Below are positions 24,877-33,990 of a stretch of 56,909 nucleotides of DNA, piece after piece. This DNA is from JBIQKZ01 sp044464765 (GTDB taxonomy: Bacteria; Pseudomonadota; Gammaproteobacteria; Burkholderiales; Burkholderiaceae_B), in assembly GCA_044464765.1 (NCBI GenBank), contig JBIQKZ010000020.1, positions 1 to 56,909 on the forward strand. Direction: 5' to 3'. Numbering within the stretch: the stretch's first letter is position 1; every line of letters starts with the position of its first letter. The translations under genes were made by a program, and so were the position numbers. A model generated the notes under the pieces. It was not told the origin of the DNA, did no database searches, and was given only the letters and a program-made list of their open reading frames with translations.

Positions 24877-25341
24877 ATGTTCAAGAAGATACTCATCCCC
24901 ACTGATGGTTCGGCGTTAGCTGCGCAGGCAGCCAATAAAGGCGTGTGCCTGGCCCGGCAAATCGGCGCCGAAGTCGTTGCCTTGTATGTTACGCAGCCTT
25001 TTGCTGCAACGGTGGGGTTCGATGGCATGGCAGCAGCCTACGCCATTACCGACGAAGACTACGACAAGACCGCCGCCGAGCAGGCGCAAAAATACCTGAA
25101 ATCGGTCATGGATCGTGCCGAAACCGCAGGCGTCAAGGCCTCCAGCCAGGCGGTGTCCAATTTCAATGTGGCCGATGGCATTGTCCAGGCGGCCGAACAA
25201 CATGGTTGCGACCTTATCTTTATTGGCAGCCATGGCCGTAGCGGGCTGTCGCGTTTGTTGCTGGGCAGTGTTACGGTCAAGGTTTTGGGCTTGGCAAAAA
25301 CGGCGGTTCTGGTCTATCGCGTCAAAGAAACAACCACTTAA
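24877..25341 (+). CDS. Universal stress protein UspA-type
   Basis: A 154-residue single-domain Usp. N-terminal KKILIPTDGS and the exact ATP-binding pattern G-2x-G-9x-G-S (G117, G120, G130-S131) place it in the ATP-binding subclass. Members act in stress tolerance and signalling in the cytoplasm. It stands alone, converging on the formate dehydrogenase operon with 22 nt between stop codons. A purine-rich stretch (GAAGGAAA) precedes the ATG. Confidence 0.92.
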   Translation: MFKKILIPTDGSALAAQAANKGVCLARQIGAEVVALYVTQPFAATVGFDGMAAAYAITDEDYDKTAAEQAQKYLKSVMDRAETAGVKASSQAVSNFNVADGIVQAAEQHGCDLIFIGSHGRSGLSRLLLGSVTVKVLGLAKTAVLVYRVKETTT

Positions 25342-25363
25342 ACGAACCGCGACAAGCGTGCGC

Positions 25364-25621
25364 TCAGGCTGCTGCTTTAGGGGTCAGGCGCTCGGTATTC
25401 CGGCTGATGGCTTCCAGGGTAATGGGGTTTAGCTCGGCGTTGGGTGTCTTGCCGTCGGGGTGTTGCTTCAGGAAGTCCAGCATGGCGGTGCGCATGCGTG
25501 GCTCCCAGAATTTCTGGATATGGTTGGCGATGCCCTCAAGTCCTTCCGCCCGATCTGGCAACGCTTCAAAAAAATCGCCGATACGATTGGCCAGACGGAT
25601 TAAATGGTCAATATTCTTCAA
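25364..25621 (-). CDS. fdsD: Formate dehydrogenase delta subunit
   Basis: An 85-residue FdsD-type protein. The delta-subunit features are IDHLIRLANRIGDFFEAL, then IANHIQKFWEPRMRTAMLDFL. It is needed for assembly or stability of the NAD+-dependent molybdenum formate dehydrogenase in Cupriavidus and Rhodobacter. It is last in the operon fdsG-fdsB-fdsA-fdhD-fdsD, in exactly the order known from those bacteria. Confidence 0.92.
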   Translation of the reverse strand: MKNIDHLIRLANRIGDFFEALPDRAEGLEGIANHIQKFWEPRMRTAMLDFLKQHPDGKTPNAELNPITLEAISRNTERLTPKAAA

Positions 25622-25658
25622 CGCAGTGCTTCCTTGATGTTATAGCTTGCCGACACGC

Positions 25659-26528
25659 CTACAGACTTCTTGGGGCCGTGTCGGTTGCCAGGTGTTCGGG
25701 GTGTGTATATACCGTAAACGCAGTCTCGCGGGCGAAGCCGGCTAGTAAAATGTTCAGTTCTTCCGCCACGTGTACCGCGTAAGTGGTTGGCGCCGAGACG
25801 GCGACGAGCACGCCAATGCCGGCGGCTGCCGCTTTTTGCACCATTTCGAAACTGGCTCGGCTGGAAATCACGGCAAAGCCGGTGGCCGTATCGATCTCCC
25901 GGCGCAGCAAGTGCCCGATCAGTTTGTCCAGTGCATTGTGCCTGCCTACGTCCTCGCGTACGTGCAAGACTGCCCCTTCGGCGTCGGCCCAGCCTGCGGC
26001 GTGCGTTGCGCCGGTGGCCAGATGCAGCGGTTGCAACTGGCGCAAGGCTCGGGTGGCGATGCCGATGGCCTGTTCGGTAATGAGCGGGTGCCGCTCTGGC
26101 ACCGGTGGCAGGACTCGCCGCACTTCGTCCAGACTTTCCAGGCCGCACAGCCCGCAACCGGTGCGACCGGCCAGATTGCGTCGGCGCTGCTTTAGCTGGG
26201 CCAGGCAGGCGCTGGCAATTTCCACCTGCACTACGATGCCGTTTTCCTGTTCGTCGATCTCCACGTCGTAGATGTCGGCGGCAGACCGTATTACGCCTTC
26301 GGTGAACGAAAAGCCGTAGGTGAAATCTTCAAGGTCGCACGGCGTAAGCAGGAGCGTGGCGTGGCTGATCCCATTGTATTGCAACGCCACCGGGGTTTCT
26401 TGCGCCAGCTGATCGCTTTCGGTGACGGGCGCGACGCCTTGTCCGCGCCGATGCACCGGGTGTGAGCGGCGCCCCCCCGCCGATTGGAGGGGGGGCAGGG
26501 TGGCGGCGGAAGCGGTAGCAGCGAGCAC
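25659..26528 (-). CDS. fdhD: Formate dehydrogenase sulfurtransferase FdhD (FdsC)
   Basis: A 289-residue FdhD that passes sulfur from a cysteine desulfurase to the Mo-cofactor before insertion into FdsA. The loop with the persulfide cysteines reads GCGLCG, and ETPVALQYNGISHATLL with LEDFTYGFSFTEG are family signatures. The start is a GTG at 26528, just after the fdsA stop; a second GTG at 26456 is possible. Between them lie runs of seven C and seven G forming an inverted repeat (26471-26496), where slippage would shift the frame. Confidence 0.88.
   Translation of the reverse strand: MLAATASAATLPPLQSAGGRRSHPVHRRGQGVAPVTESDQLAQETPVALQYNGISHATLLLTPCDLEDFTYGFSFTEGVIRSAADIYDVEIDEQENGIVVQVEIASACLAQLKQRRRNLAGRTGCGLCGLESLDEVRRVLPPVPERHPLITEQAIGIATRALRQLQPLHLATGATHAAGWADAEGAVLHVREDVGRHNALDKLIGHLLRREIDTATGFAVISSRASFEMVQKAAAAGIGVLVAVSAPTTYAVHVAEELNILLAGFARETAFTVYTHPEHLATDTAPRSL
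26471..26496. repeat. GCCCCCCC / GGGGGGGC inverted homopolymer repeat in the fdhD 5' region
   Basis: Eight-base arms (26471-26478 and 26489-26496) separated by 10 nt, inside the first codons of fdhD. A strong GC hairpin in the mRNA and two 7-base homopolymers together. It could slow translation initiation or be a slippage-prone contingency site; both are inferences. Confidence 0.6.
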
Positions 26529-26550
26529 AGCCTGGCCTTTCGCCTGCGCG

Positions 26551-29433
26551 TTAGGCGGTTTCAGGTTCTTGCTTGGCGTCGGTGGCCAAGCCCTGTTGTA
26601 GCAGATCGTGCTGCAGGTCGCTGAAGCGTGACCATTTGGCCTGCCAGTCGGACTCTTGGGTAACCCGCCGCGCCTGCACTGCCGTAACCTTGTATTCTGG
26701 GCAATCGGTGGCCCAGTCGGAGTTGTCGGTCGTAACCACGTTGGCCCCCGATTCAGGGAAGTGGAAGGTGGTGTAGACCACGCCCGGCTGGACGCGTTCG
26801 GTGACGTCGGCGCGTAAAACGGTTTCACCCACCCGGCTTTGCACCGCAACATAATCGCCCGTTTGGATGCCCCGGTCTTCGGCATCTTGAGGGTGGATTT
26901 CAAGCAGGTCTTCGGCATGCCACAACACGTTGGGCGTACGGCGTGTTTGCGCGCCCACGTTGTATTGGGACAAGATGCGACCGGTGGTAAGCAGCAAGGG
27001 GTATTTGCGAGTGCTGCGCTCGTCGCTGGGCACGTACTTGGTGATCATGAACTTGCCCTTGCCGCGCACGAATTCGTCGACGTGCATGGTGGGCGTGCCG
27101 TCAGGCGCTTCTTCGTTGCAGGGCCACTGCACGCTGCCGCCCAGTTCGTCGATCTTCTTGAACGACACCCCTTGGAAGGTGGGGGTTAGGCGCGCGATCT
27201 CGTCCATGATCTCGCTGGGATGGTTGTAGTTCATGGGATAGCCCATGGCGTTGGACAGCGCGCAGGTGGCTTCCCAGTCGGCCATGCCGCCCATGGGCTC
27301 CATGACTTTGCGCACGCGGGAGATCCGGCGCTCTGCATTGGTGAATGTGCCGTCTTTTTCCAGGAAGGACGAGCCCGGCAGGAAAACATGGGCGTACTTG
27401 GCCGTTTCGTTCAGGAAGATGTCCTGGACGATGATGCATTCCATGGAGGACAGGGCGGCGGTAACGTGTTGCGTGTTCGGGTCTGATTGAACGATGTCTT
27501 CGCCCTGGCAATACATGCCTTTGAATGAACCGCTAAGGGCGGCATCAAACATATTGGGAATGCGCAGGCCGGGCTCGGGCTGGATCGTGACGCCCCAGTC
27601 TTGTTCGAATTGTTGACGCACCGCGTCGTCGGAGACGTGGCGGTAGCCGGGCAGCTCGTGCGGGAAGGAACCCATGTCGCACGAGCCCTGGACGTTGTTT
27701 TGACCGCGCAGCGGATTAACGCCTACGCCTTCGCGGCCAATGTTGCCGGTGGCCATGGCCAGGTTGGCGATGGCCATGACGGTGGTCGACCCCTGGCTAT
27801 GCTCGGTGACCCCCAGGCCGTAGTAGATGGACCCGTTGCCGTGGGTGGCAAACAGCCGCGCCGCAGCGCGCAATTCGCTTGCTTTGACGCCGGTGACTTC
27901 CTCCATGGCTTCCGGAGAGTTTTCCGGCTGGGACACAAAGGTGCGCCATTGTTCGAAGGCTTGGGTTTCGCAGCGTTCGGTCACGAATTTTTCGTCGATC
28001 AACCCTTCAGTGGCGATGACGTGCGCCATGGACGTGAGTAGGGCGGTATTCGTGCCCGGACGCACCGGCAAGTGGTAGTCGGCCTTGACGTGGGGCGCAT
28101 CGACCAGTTCGATGCTGCGGGGATCGATGACGATGAGCTTTGCGCCGGCCCGCAGGCGTTGCTTCATGCGCGAGGCGAACACCGGGTGAGCAGCGCTGGG
28201 GTTGGCGCCCATAAGAATAATGACGTCGGTAAACATGACCGAGTCAAACGTTTGGGTGCCGGCGGATTCACCAATGGTGGTTTTCAAGCCATAGCCGGTG
28301 GGTGAATGGCACACGCGTGCACAGGTGTCTACGTTATTGGTGCCAAAGCCGGCGCGCACCAGTTTTTGCACCAGGTAGGTCTCTTCGTTGGTGCAGCGTG
28401 ACGACGTGATGCCGCCGATGGAGTCGCGGCCGTACTTGGCCTGGATGCGCTTCAATTCGGACGCCGCGTAGTTGATCGCTTCGTCCCAGGAGACTTCGCG
28501 CCAGGGTTCGGTGATGCTGCCGCGTATCATGGGTTTGAGCATGCGGTCCTGGTGGGTGGCATAGCCCCAGGCGAAGCGCCCTTTCACGCAGGAATGCCCG
28601 CGGTTGGCCTGGCCGTCTTTCCAGGGAACCATGCGCACGACTTCCTGGCCTTTCATTTCGGCCTTGAATGCGCAGCCCACGCCGCAGTATGCGCAGGTGG
28701 TGATGACGGAGTGCTCGGCCTGGCCCATCATGATGACGGTTTTCTCGGTCAAGGATGAGGTGGGGCAGGCTTGTACGCAGGCGCCGCAGGATACGCAGTC
28801 GCTTTCCAGAAAGCCGTCGTTCTGGCCCGCCACGATGCGGGATTCGAACCCCTTGCCATCGACGGTTAGTGCGAACGTCCCCTGGATGTCGTCGCAGGCG
28901 CGTACGCAGCGGCTGCAGACGATGCATTTGGACGGGTCGTAATCGAAGTACGGGTTGGAATGATCGGTGGTGTCGCTTAGGTGGTTGGCGCCATCGTAGC
29001 CGTAGCGCACATTGCGCAAACCAACGACGCCGGCCATGTCTTGCAGTTCGCAGTCGCCGTTGGCCGGGCAGGTAAGGCAATCGAGTGGGTGGTCGGAGAT
29101 GTAAAGCTCCATGACGTTGCGGCGCAGGTCGTGCAGCTTGGGGTTTTCGGTGTGGATCACCATGCCCGCTTCCACCGGCGTGGTGCAGGAGGCGGGGTAG
29201 CCGCGACGCCCTTCGATCTGGACAAGGCACAACCGACAGGAGCCGAAGGCATCGAGACTGTCGGTGGCGCAAAGCTTGGGGATGTTGATCCCCAGTTCTG
29301 CGGCCGCGCGCATGACGGAGGTGCCGGCTGGAACCTCACAGTCGTGACCATCGATGGTCAGGCGTACGGTCTGCGTATTGACGACGGCGGGGGTGCCGAA
29401 GTCGCGTTCACGTTTTGCAATGGTTTCTAGCAT
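26551..29433 (-). CDS. fdsA: NAD+-dependent formate dehydrogenase, molybdenum catalytic subunit
   Basis: A 960-residue enzyme oxidising formate to CO2. N-terminal [2Fe-2S] domain with C55, C66, C69, C83; a His-ligated [4Fe-4S] with H115, C119, C122, C128; two ferredoxin-type clusters (C170/173/176/180 and C213/216/219/223); then the MopB cluster C247/250/254/282. The molybdenum ligand is Cys (C375, ARVCHSPTG), not selenocysteine. C-terminal molydopterin-dinucleotide binding domain with GRILSQYNVGAQTRR. It is soluble, with no Tat leader. Electrons pass to fdsB and fdsG. Its length and order agree with Cupriavidus FdsA. Confidence 0.96.
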   Translation of the reverse strand: MLETIAKRERDFGTPAVVNTQTVRLTIDGHDCEVPAGTSVMRAAAELGINIPKLCATDSLDAFGSCRLCLVQIEGRRGYPASCTTPVEAGMVIHTENPKLHDLRRNVMELYISDHPLDCLTCPANGDCELQDMAGVVGLRNVRYGYDGANHLSDTTDHSNPYFDYDPSKCIVCSRCVRACDDIQGTFALTVDGKGFESRIVAGQNDGFLESDCVSCGACVQACPTSSLTEKTVIMMGQAEHSVITTCAYCGVGCAFKAEMKGQEVVRMVPWKDGQANRGHSCVKGRFAWGYATHQDRMLKPMIRGSITEPWREVSWDEAINYAASELKRIQAKYGRDSIGGITSSRCTNEETYLVQKLVRAGFGTNNVDTCARVCHSPTGYGLKTTIGESAGTQTFDSVMFTDVIILMGANPSAAHPVFASRMKQRLRAGAKLIVIDPRSIELVDAPHVKADYHLPVRPGTNTALLTSMAHVIATEGLIDEKFVTERCETQAFEQWRTFVSQPENSPEAMEEVTGVKASELRAAARLFATHGNGSIYYGLGVTEHSQGSTTVMAIANLAMATGNIGREGVGVNPLRGQNNVQGSCDMGSFPHELPGYRHVSDDAVRQQFEQDWGVTIQPEPGLRIPNMFDAALSGSFKGMYCQGEDIVQSDPNTQHVTAALSSMECIIVQDIFLNETAKYAHVFLPGSSFLEKDGTFTNAERRISRVRKVMEPMGGMADWEATCALSNAMGYPMNYNHPSEIMDEIARLTPTFQGVSFKKIDELGGSVQWPCNEEAPDGTPTMHVDEFVRGKGKFMITKYVPSDERSTRKYPLLLTTGRILSQYNVGAQTRRTPNVLWHAEDLLEIHPQDAEDRGIQTGDYVAVQSRVGETVLRADVTERVQPGVVYTTFHFPESGANVVTTDNSDWATDCPEYKVTAVQARRVTQESDWQAKWSRFSDLQHDLLQQGLATDAKQEPETA

Positions 29434-29450
29434 GATGGTGGGCTCCGGAA

Positions 29451-31022
29451 TCAGGCGATGTTCGCGGTAGGTTGTTCGGGGCGGTCAAGGCCAAAGTCTT
29501 CGGGGAAGTGGTCCAGGGCGGAGAGCACCGGATAGGGTGTCATGCCGCCCAGGGCGCACAGCGAGCCCCCGAGCATGGTGTCGCAAAGATCGCGCAGCAG
29601 GTGAACCTGTTGTTCGCGGTGGTCGTTGTTGCGGATTTTCTGGACGACTTCTGCACCACGCACGGCGCCAACACGACAGGGGGTGCACTTGCCACAGGAT
29701 TCGATCGCACAGAATTCCATAGCGTACTGCGCCATGCGCGACATGTCGACCGTGTCGTCGAAGGCAACAATGCCGCCATGCCCGACCATGGCGGAAATGC
29801 CGACATAGGCTTCATAGTCGAGCGGGACATCCCATTGGGATTCGGGCAGATAGGCGCCCAGCGGCCCGCCCACCTGCACCGCGCGCAAGGGCCGGCCCGA
29901 GGCGCTGCCGCCGCCGAAGTCGTACAGTAATTCACGCAGGGTAATGCCGAAAGCACGTTCGACCAGGCCGCCTTGTTTCATGTTGCCCGCGATCTGGAAG
30001 GGCAGCGTGCCGGTTGACCGGCCCATGCCGTAGTCGCGGTAATAGCTTGCGCCCTTGGCCAGGATGATGGGCACGGTAGCCAAGGAGATAACGTTGTTGA
30101 TGACCGTGGGTTTGCCGAACAGCCCGGTAATGGCGGGCAGCGGGGGCTTGGCGCGCACCTGGCCGCGCTTGCCCTCCAGGCTTTCCAGCATCGAGGTTTC
30201 TTCGCCGCAAATATAGGCGCCGGCCCCGACCCGGACTTCAAGGTCGAAGGCGCGCCCGCTGCCACGGATGTCCTGGCCCAGCCAGCCGGCTTCCCGTGCG
30301 TTCAGGATGGCCTGGTTCAGGACGGCAATGGCAGAGGGGTATTCGGAACGGACATAAATATAACCATAGGTGGCTTCGGCGGCCAGGCCGGCGATGGTCA
30401 TGCCTTCGATGAGGCAATAAGGATCGCCTTCCATGAGCATGCGGTCTGAGAACGTGCCCGAGTCGCCCTCGTCGGCATTACAGGCGATGTATTTCTGATC
30501 AGCGGGCGTGGAAAGAACGGTTTTCCACTTAATGCCGGTGGGGAAGGCCGCGCCGCCGCGACCGCGCAAGCCCGATTCGGTGACTTCATTGACGATGGCA
30601 AGGGGCGGCATGGCCAGGGCTTTTTCCAGCCCCACGTAGCCGCCGTGCGCTTGATAGTCGTGCAGGCTTAAAGGATCGGTAATACCGACGCGGGCAAATG
30701 TAAGGCGTTGCTGATTCTTCAGATAGGGAATGTTTTCGGTCAGCCCGTGACAGAGGGCGTGCTCAGCGCCGGTTAGCCAGTTGGCGTCGAACAGGCGGGG
30801 AACGTCGTCGGCCTCGACGGGCCCATAGGCCACGCGGCCGTTTGGCGTTTGCACTTCGACCAGGGTTTCCAGCCAGAGCAAGCCGCGCGAACCGTTGCGC
30901 ACAATGGTGATTGCTTGATTGCGGCGGGCGGCCTCGTCGTGGATGGCCTGGGCCACGGCGTCGGCGCCAACGGCCAGGGCGGCGGAATCGGTGGGGACGA
31001 ACAGGGTAATGGTGTCGGACAT
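29451..31022 (-). CDS. fdsB: Formate dehydrogenase beta (diaphorase) subunit, NuoF-like
   Basis: A 523-residue NADH-binding subunit. An N-terminal thioredoxin-like domain lacks cluster cysteines (about 1-110); then NuoF-type FMN site GRGGAAFP (154-161), NADH site AGAYICGEETSMLESLEG (267-284), and the [4Fe-4S] ligands C443, C446, C449 and C489. It transfers electrons from the FdsA cluster chain to NAD+. It lies between fdsG (4 nt upstream) and fdsA. Confidence 0.95.
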   Translation of the reverse strand: MSDTITLFVPTDSAALAVGADAVAQAIHDEAARRNQAITIVRNGSRGLLWLETLVEVQTPNGRVAYGPVEADDVPRLFDANWLTGAEHALCHGLTENIPYLKNQQRLTFARVGITDPLSLHDYQAHGGYVGLEKALAMPPLAIVNEVTESGLRGRGGAAFPTGIKWKTVLSTPADQKYIACNADEGDSGTFSDRMLMEGDPYCLIEGMTIAGLAAEATYGYIYVRSEYPSAIAVLNQAILNAREAGWLGQDIRGSGRAFDLEVRVGAGAYICGEETSMLESLEGKRGQVRAKPPLPAITGLFGKPTVINNVISLATVPIILAKGASYYRDYGMGRSTGTLPFQIAGNMKQGGLVERAFGITLRELLYDFGGGSASGRPLRAVQVGGPLGAYLPESQWDVPLDYEAYVGISAMVGHGGIVAFDDTVDMSRMAQYAMEFCAIESCGKCTPCRVGAVRGAEVVQKIRNNDHREQQVHLLRDLCDTMLGGSLCALGGMTPYPVLSALDHFPEDFGLDRPEQPTANIA

Positions 31023-31026
31023 GGTG

Positions 31027-31527
31027 TTATACCCCCTGGGCGCTGAGCAGGCGGTCGAGCTTGGCAGGCGTCATGCGGGCATGGGGCTGGCCATTGAGCA
31101 TGACGGCGGGCGATTGTGCGCACAGGCCCAGGCAATAGACGGGTTCAAGCGTTACGTTGCCATTGGCCGTGGTGTTATGGAATTCGCAGCCCAACGTGCT
31201 TTGAGCATGGGCGGCAAGCTGTTCGCCGCCCATGGCCTGACAGGACTCGGCGCGACAGACTTCGAGAACGACGCGGCCTGCCGGTGTTTGGCGAAAATGC
31301 GGGTAGAAGCTGATCACCCCGTGAATCTCGGCACGGGATAGTTGCAGGGCTTTGCCGATGACAGGCACGACGGTTTCCGGTATATGCCCCAAGGCGTGCT
31401 GCACGGCATGCAGGATGGGCAGCAGATTGCCGGGCTGCCCTTCGTAGTATTGCAAAGCTTGCTGGGCAACTTGCAGCACTACGGCATCAGAGAGTGGAGC
31501 GTCTGGCGGCTGGGGCAGGGCGTGCAT
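31027..31527 (-). CDS. fdsG: Formate dehydrogenase gamma subunit, NuoE-like [2Fe-2S] protein
   Basis: A 166-residue thioredoxin-fold protein homologous to NuoE. The [2Fe-2S] ligands are C91 and C96 (VCRAESC) and C132 and C136 (YCLGLC). It is the first gene of the fds operon; AAGGAAT precedes the ATG. The region upstream (31528-31694) is shared with the divergent regulator gene and holds two inverted repeats that are candidate operators. Confidence 0.94.
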   Translation of the reverse strand: MHALPQPPDAPLSDAVVLQVAQQALQYYEGQPGNLLPILHAVQHALGHIPETVVPVIGKALQLSRAEIHGVISFYPHFRQTPAGRVVLEVCRAESCQAMGGEQLAAHAQSTLGCEFHNTTANGNVTLEPVYCLGLCAQSPAVMLNGQPHARMTPAKLDRLLSAQGV

Positions 31528-31603
31528 GAACGATATTCCTTGGAATGGCTAAAGTGTGAAACCATGTGGCCCGCGAGGCGGCACATGACTTGTTCTAAGT
31601 GAT

Positions 31604-31629
31604 TTATTATGTGTAAAAGTGCATAATAA
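31604..31629. promoter_or_regulatory. Inverted repeat TTATTATG-n10-CATAATAA in the fds/regulator intergenic region
   Basis: Perfect 8-bp arms with a 10-nt spacer (arm centres 18 nt apart), in the 167-nt divergent region. The AT-rich arms and the spacing suit dimeric binding by a ModE- or LysR-like protein. It is placed to govern the fds operon and the regulator gene at 31695. Binding is inferred. Confidence 0.6.
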
Positions 31630-31630
31630 C

Positions 31631-31646
31631 CCAAGTTCATACTTGG
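31631..31646. promoter_or_regulatory. Inverted repeat CCAAGT-TCAT-ACTTGG
   Basis: Perfect 6-bp arms around TCAT, one base after the larger repeat at 31604-31629. It may be a second operator or part of a composite site, 48 nt upstream of the regulator gene start. Confidence 0.45.
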
Positions 31647-31694
31647 CAACTGGGTAGGCTACTCGTTAAATGGCGCCCCTTCAATAGGAAATAA

Positions 31695-32822
31695 ATGACA
31701 TATAAGTTCCAGGCACGCCTGAATTCCGAGTGGGTGCTTGAAAAACCCTCGGGCGAGGTCTTTGCCTTGGGTGAGGTGTTGCGCCTGTTGGCCGCCATCG
31801 ACGCCATGGGGCATATCGCGGGGGCGTGCCGCGCCTGCGAGGTTTCCTATCGGCATGCCTGGGGGGTGTTGCGTCATGCTGAAAAGGAATTCGGCATGCC
31901 TTTGCTTGAGACCAGTCGACGCCAGGGCAGCAAGCTTACCGATTTTGCCAAGCACCTGCTGTGGGCCAATCGGCGGGTGGACGCGCGGCTGACGCCCACG
32001 CTGGAAAGCATGGCGTCCGAGCTGCAGGAAGAGCTTGAAAGCCTTTACCCGGAAAGCCGCCAGCGCTTGCGATTGCATGCCAGCCATGGCTTTGCCGTGG
32101 AAGGCCTGATTCACCTGGCCAATAATCAAGACCTCTCGCCGGTCGAGCTGCGCTACCGAACGGCCATCGAGGGTTTGGCGTCGCTGAATCGCGGCGAGTG
32201 CGATCTGGCGGGCTTTCAGGTGCCGATGGGCGAGTACGAGGCGCCCATCCTGCAGCACTACAGTTCGTGGCTGGATCCTGATCGCCATTGTTTAATCTAT
32301 CTGGCCCGGCGAAAAACCGGCCTGTTCGTGCAGCCTGGCAATCCCAAGAACATTCTTGCTGTGGCGGACCTGGTCAAACCCGATGTCCGCTTTGTCAATC
32401 GACAAGTAGGCTCCAGCACCCGATTGCTGGTGGGTTTGATTTTGGAGCGTCTCCAGATTCAGTCCAACCGCATTCAGGGGTACGACAGCAGCGAGTTCAC
32501 GCATCTGGCGATTGCCGCGCATGTGGCCAGCGGCATGGCCGACGTCGGTATAGGGGTTGAAACCGCTGCTTGGCGCTGCGGTTTGGAATTCATCCCGTTG
32601 GCGCAAGAGCGGTATTTCTTCGCCGTGCAGCGTGACAGTCTGTCGACGCCCGCCATGCAGGGCCTGCTGGCCCTGTTGCATGGTGAGCAGTACCATGATT
32701 ATGTGTCGCAACTGGTGGGCTACGACGCCACTGACCTGGGCGAGGTTCTGACCTTGCAACAGGCGTTTGGCGCGTCGCTGGGCAAAGGCCGGGCTCGATC
32801 GGCTGAAAACGTTTACGATTAG
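31695..32822 (+). CDS. ModE-type helix-turn-helix / periplasmic-binding-domain regulator of formate dehydrogenase
   Basis: A 375-residue one-component regulator. Residues 25-90 form a ModE-like winged helix (GHIAGACRACEVSYRHAWGV, then PLLETSRRQGSKLTDFAKHLL). Residues about 120-345 are a PBP-like domain as in molybdate-binding and MoeA-linked regulators (ASHGFAVEGLIHLANN; DPDRHCLIYLARRKTGLFVQPGNP; SSTRLLVGLILERL). It probably senses molybdate, cofactor or a related ligand and controls the divergent fds operon, and is compatible with FdsR-type regulators. moaA starts 3 nt after its stop, so they are cotranscribed. Confidence 0.8.
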   Translation: MTYKFQARLNSEWVLEKPSGEVFALGEVLRLLAAIDAMGHIAGACRACEVSYRHAWGVLRHAEKEFGMPLLETSRRQGSKLTDFAKHLLWANRRVDARLTPTLESMASELQEELESLYPESRQRLRLHASHGFAVEGLIHLANNQDLSPVELRYRTAIEGLASLNRGECDLAGFQVPMGEYEAPILQHYSSWLDPDRHCLIYLARRKTGLFVQPGNPKNILAVADLVKPDVRFVNRQVGSSTRLLVGLILERLQIQSNRIQGYDSSEFTHLAIAAHVASGMADVGIGVETAAWRCGLEFIPLAQERYFFAVQRDSLSTPAMQGLLALLHGEQYHDYVSQLVGYDATDLGEVLTLQQAFGASLGKGRARSAENVYD

Positions 32823-32825
32823 AGT

Positions 32826-33926
32826 ATGAGCAAAGTCATTTTCATTAACCGGCAGGAAGCGCATTCCGCCAACCTGCCGTCCGATCCCGCCTTCGTTCCG
32901 GGCCAGGGGCCTGTGCTCGACAAGCGCCGCCGGCCGTTGCACGATTTGCGTATCTCGGTCACCGACCGCTGTAACTTCCGGTGCACTTACTGTATGCCGC
33001 GCGAGGTGTTTGGCAGCGATCATGCGTTTTTGCCACATTCGTCGTTGCTGAGCTTCGAGGAAATTACCCGGGTAGCCTCGGTGGCCGCTCAATTGGGCGT
33101 GGAAAAAATTCGCCTGACGGGGGGCGAACCGTTGCTGCGCAAGCATCTGGAAAACCTGGTCGCCATGCTGGCCGACCTGCGCACGCCGGACGGCCGTCCT
33201 TTAGAACTGACGCTGACCACGAATGGCACGTTGTTGGCTAAAAAGGCGCAGGCACTGAAGGATGCGGGCTTGCATCGGGTAACGGTCAGTCTCGATGCGC
33301 TCGACGAAGACATGTTCGAGCGTCTGAGCGATAGCGATGTCAATGTGAAGACGGTATTGGCCGGTATCGACGAAGCGGCTCGTGTGGGCCTGGCGCCGGT
33401 GAAAGTGAACATGGTGGTGCGCAAGGGTTTGAACGATGGCCAGATTATCCCCATGGCGCGGCACTTTCGCGGTACGGGGCATATTTTGCGCTTTATCGAG
33501 TACATGGATGTCGGCTCCACCAATGGCTGGAATCTCGACGAAGTGGTTACGGGCAAGCAGATCTTGCAACGCATCGATGCGGAGTTTCCGCTGGCCGGGG
33601 TGCCAGCGGATTACCGGGGCGAGGTCGCCAAGCGCTGGAAGTATGCGGATGGCCAGGGTGAAATCGGCATTATTACGAGTGTTTCGCAGCCTTTCTGTGG
33701 CGACTGTACGCGGGCTCGGCTCTCGCCCGAGGGCAAGGTGTTTTTGTGCCTATTTGCCGACAGGGGGCACGACTTGCGCTCCATTGTGCGCGGCACTGGC
33801 GATGACGAGCTGTTATTGGCGCGCATGGCGGCCATCTGGCAGGGGCGGGATGATCATTATTCCGAGCAGCGCGGGCTTGAAACCGTGCAGCGCCAGAAGG
33901 TCGAAATGAGCTATATCGGCGGCTGA
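32826..33926 (+). CDS. moaA: GTP 3',8-cyclase MoaA
   Basis: A 366-residue radical-SAM enzyme for the first step of Mo-cofactor synthesis. SAM cluster C49, C53, C56 (CNFRCTYC); substrate cluster C291, C294, C308 (CGDC ... LC). The conserved C-terminal Gly-Gly (365-366) is present. MoaC, encoded at 37355, completes the step. It has a 30-residue N-terminal extension typical of beta-proteobacterial MoaA. Cotranscribed with the upstream regulator. Confidence 0.95.
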   Translation: MSKVIFINRQEAHSANLPSDPAFVPGQGPVLDKRRRPLHDLRISVTDRCNFRCTYCMPREVFGSDHAFLPHSSLLSFEEITRVASVAAQLGVEKIRLTGGEPLLRKHLENLVAMLADLRTPDGRPLELTLTTNGTLLAKKAQALKDAGLHRVTVSLDALDEDMFERLSDSDVNVKTVLAGIDEAARVGLAPVKVNMVVRKGLNDGQIIPMARHFRGTGHILRFIEYMDVGSTNGWNLDEVVTGKQILQRIDAEFPLAGVPADYRGEVAKRWKYADGQGEIGIITSVSQPFCGDCTRARLSPEGKVFLCLFADRGHDLRSIVRGTGDDELLLARMAAIWQGRDDHYSEQRGLETVQRQKVEMSYIGG

Positions 33927-33990
33927 GGCGGCTGTTTTGAGCGGCATCGATGTGTGAGATGCCCATATTTTGGGTGCTTATGTACCTGTT

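Noticed and set aside
28334..29272. A 312-codon open frame inside fdsA in another register
   Set aside because: Arg/Pro/His-rich composition and full overlap with the well-supported fdsA; a frame shadow of a high-GC gene.
32292..33146. A 284-codon minus-strand frame across the regulator and moaA
   Set aside because: Antisense to two recognised genes, with no family features.
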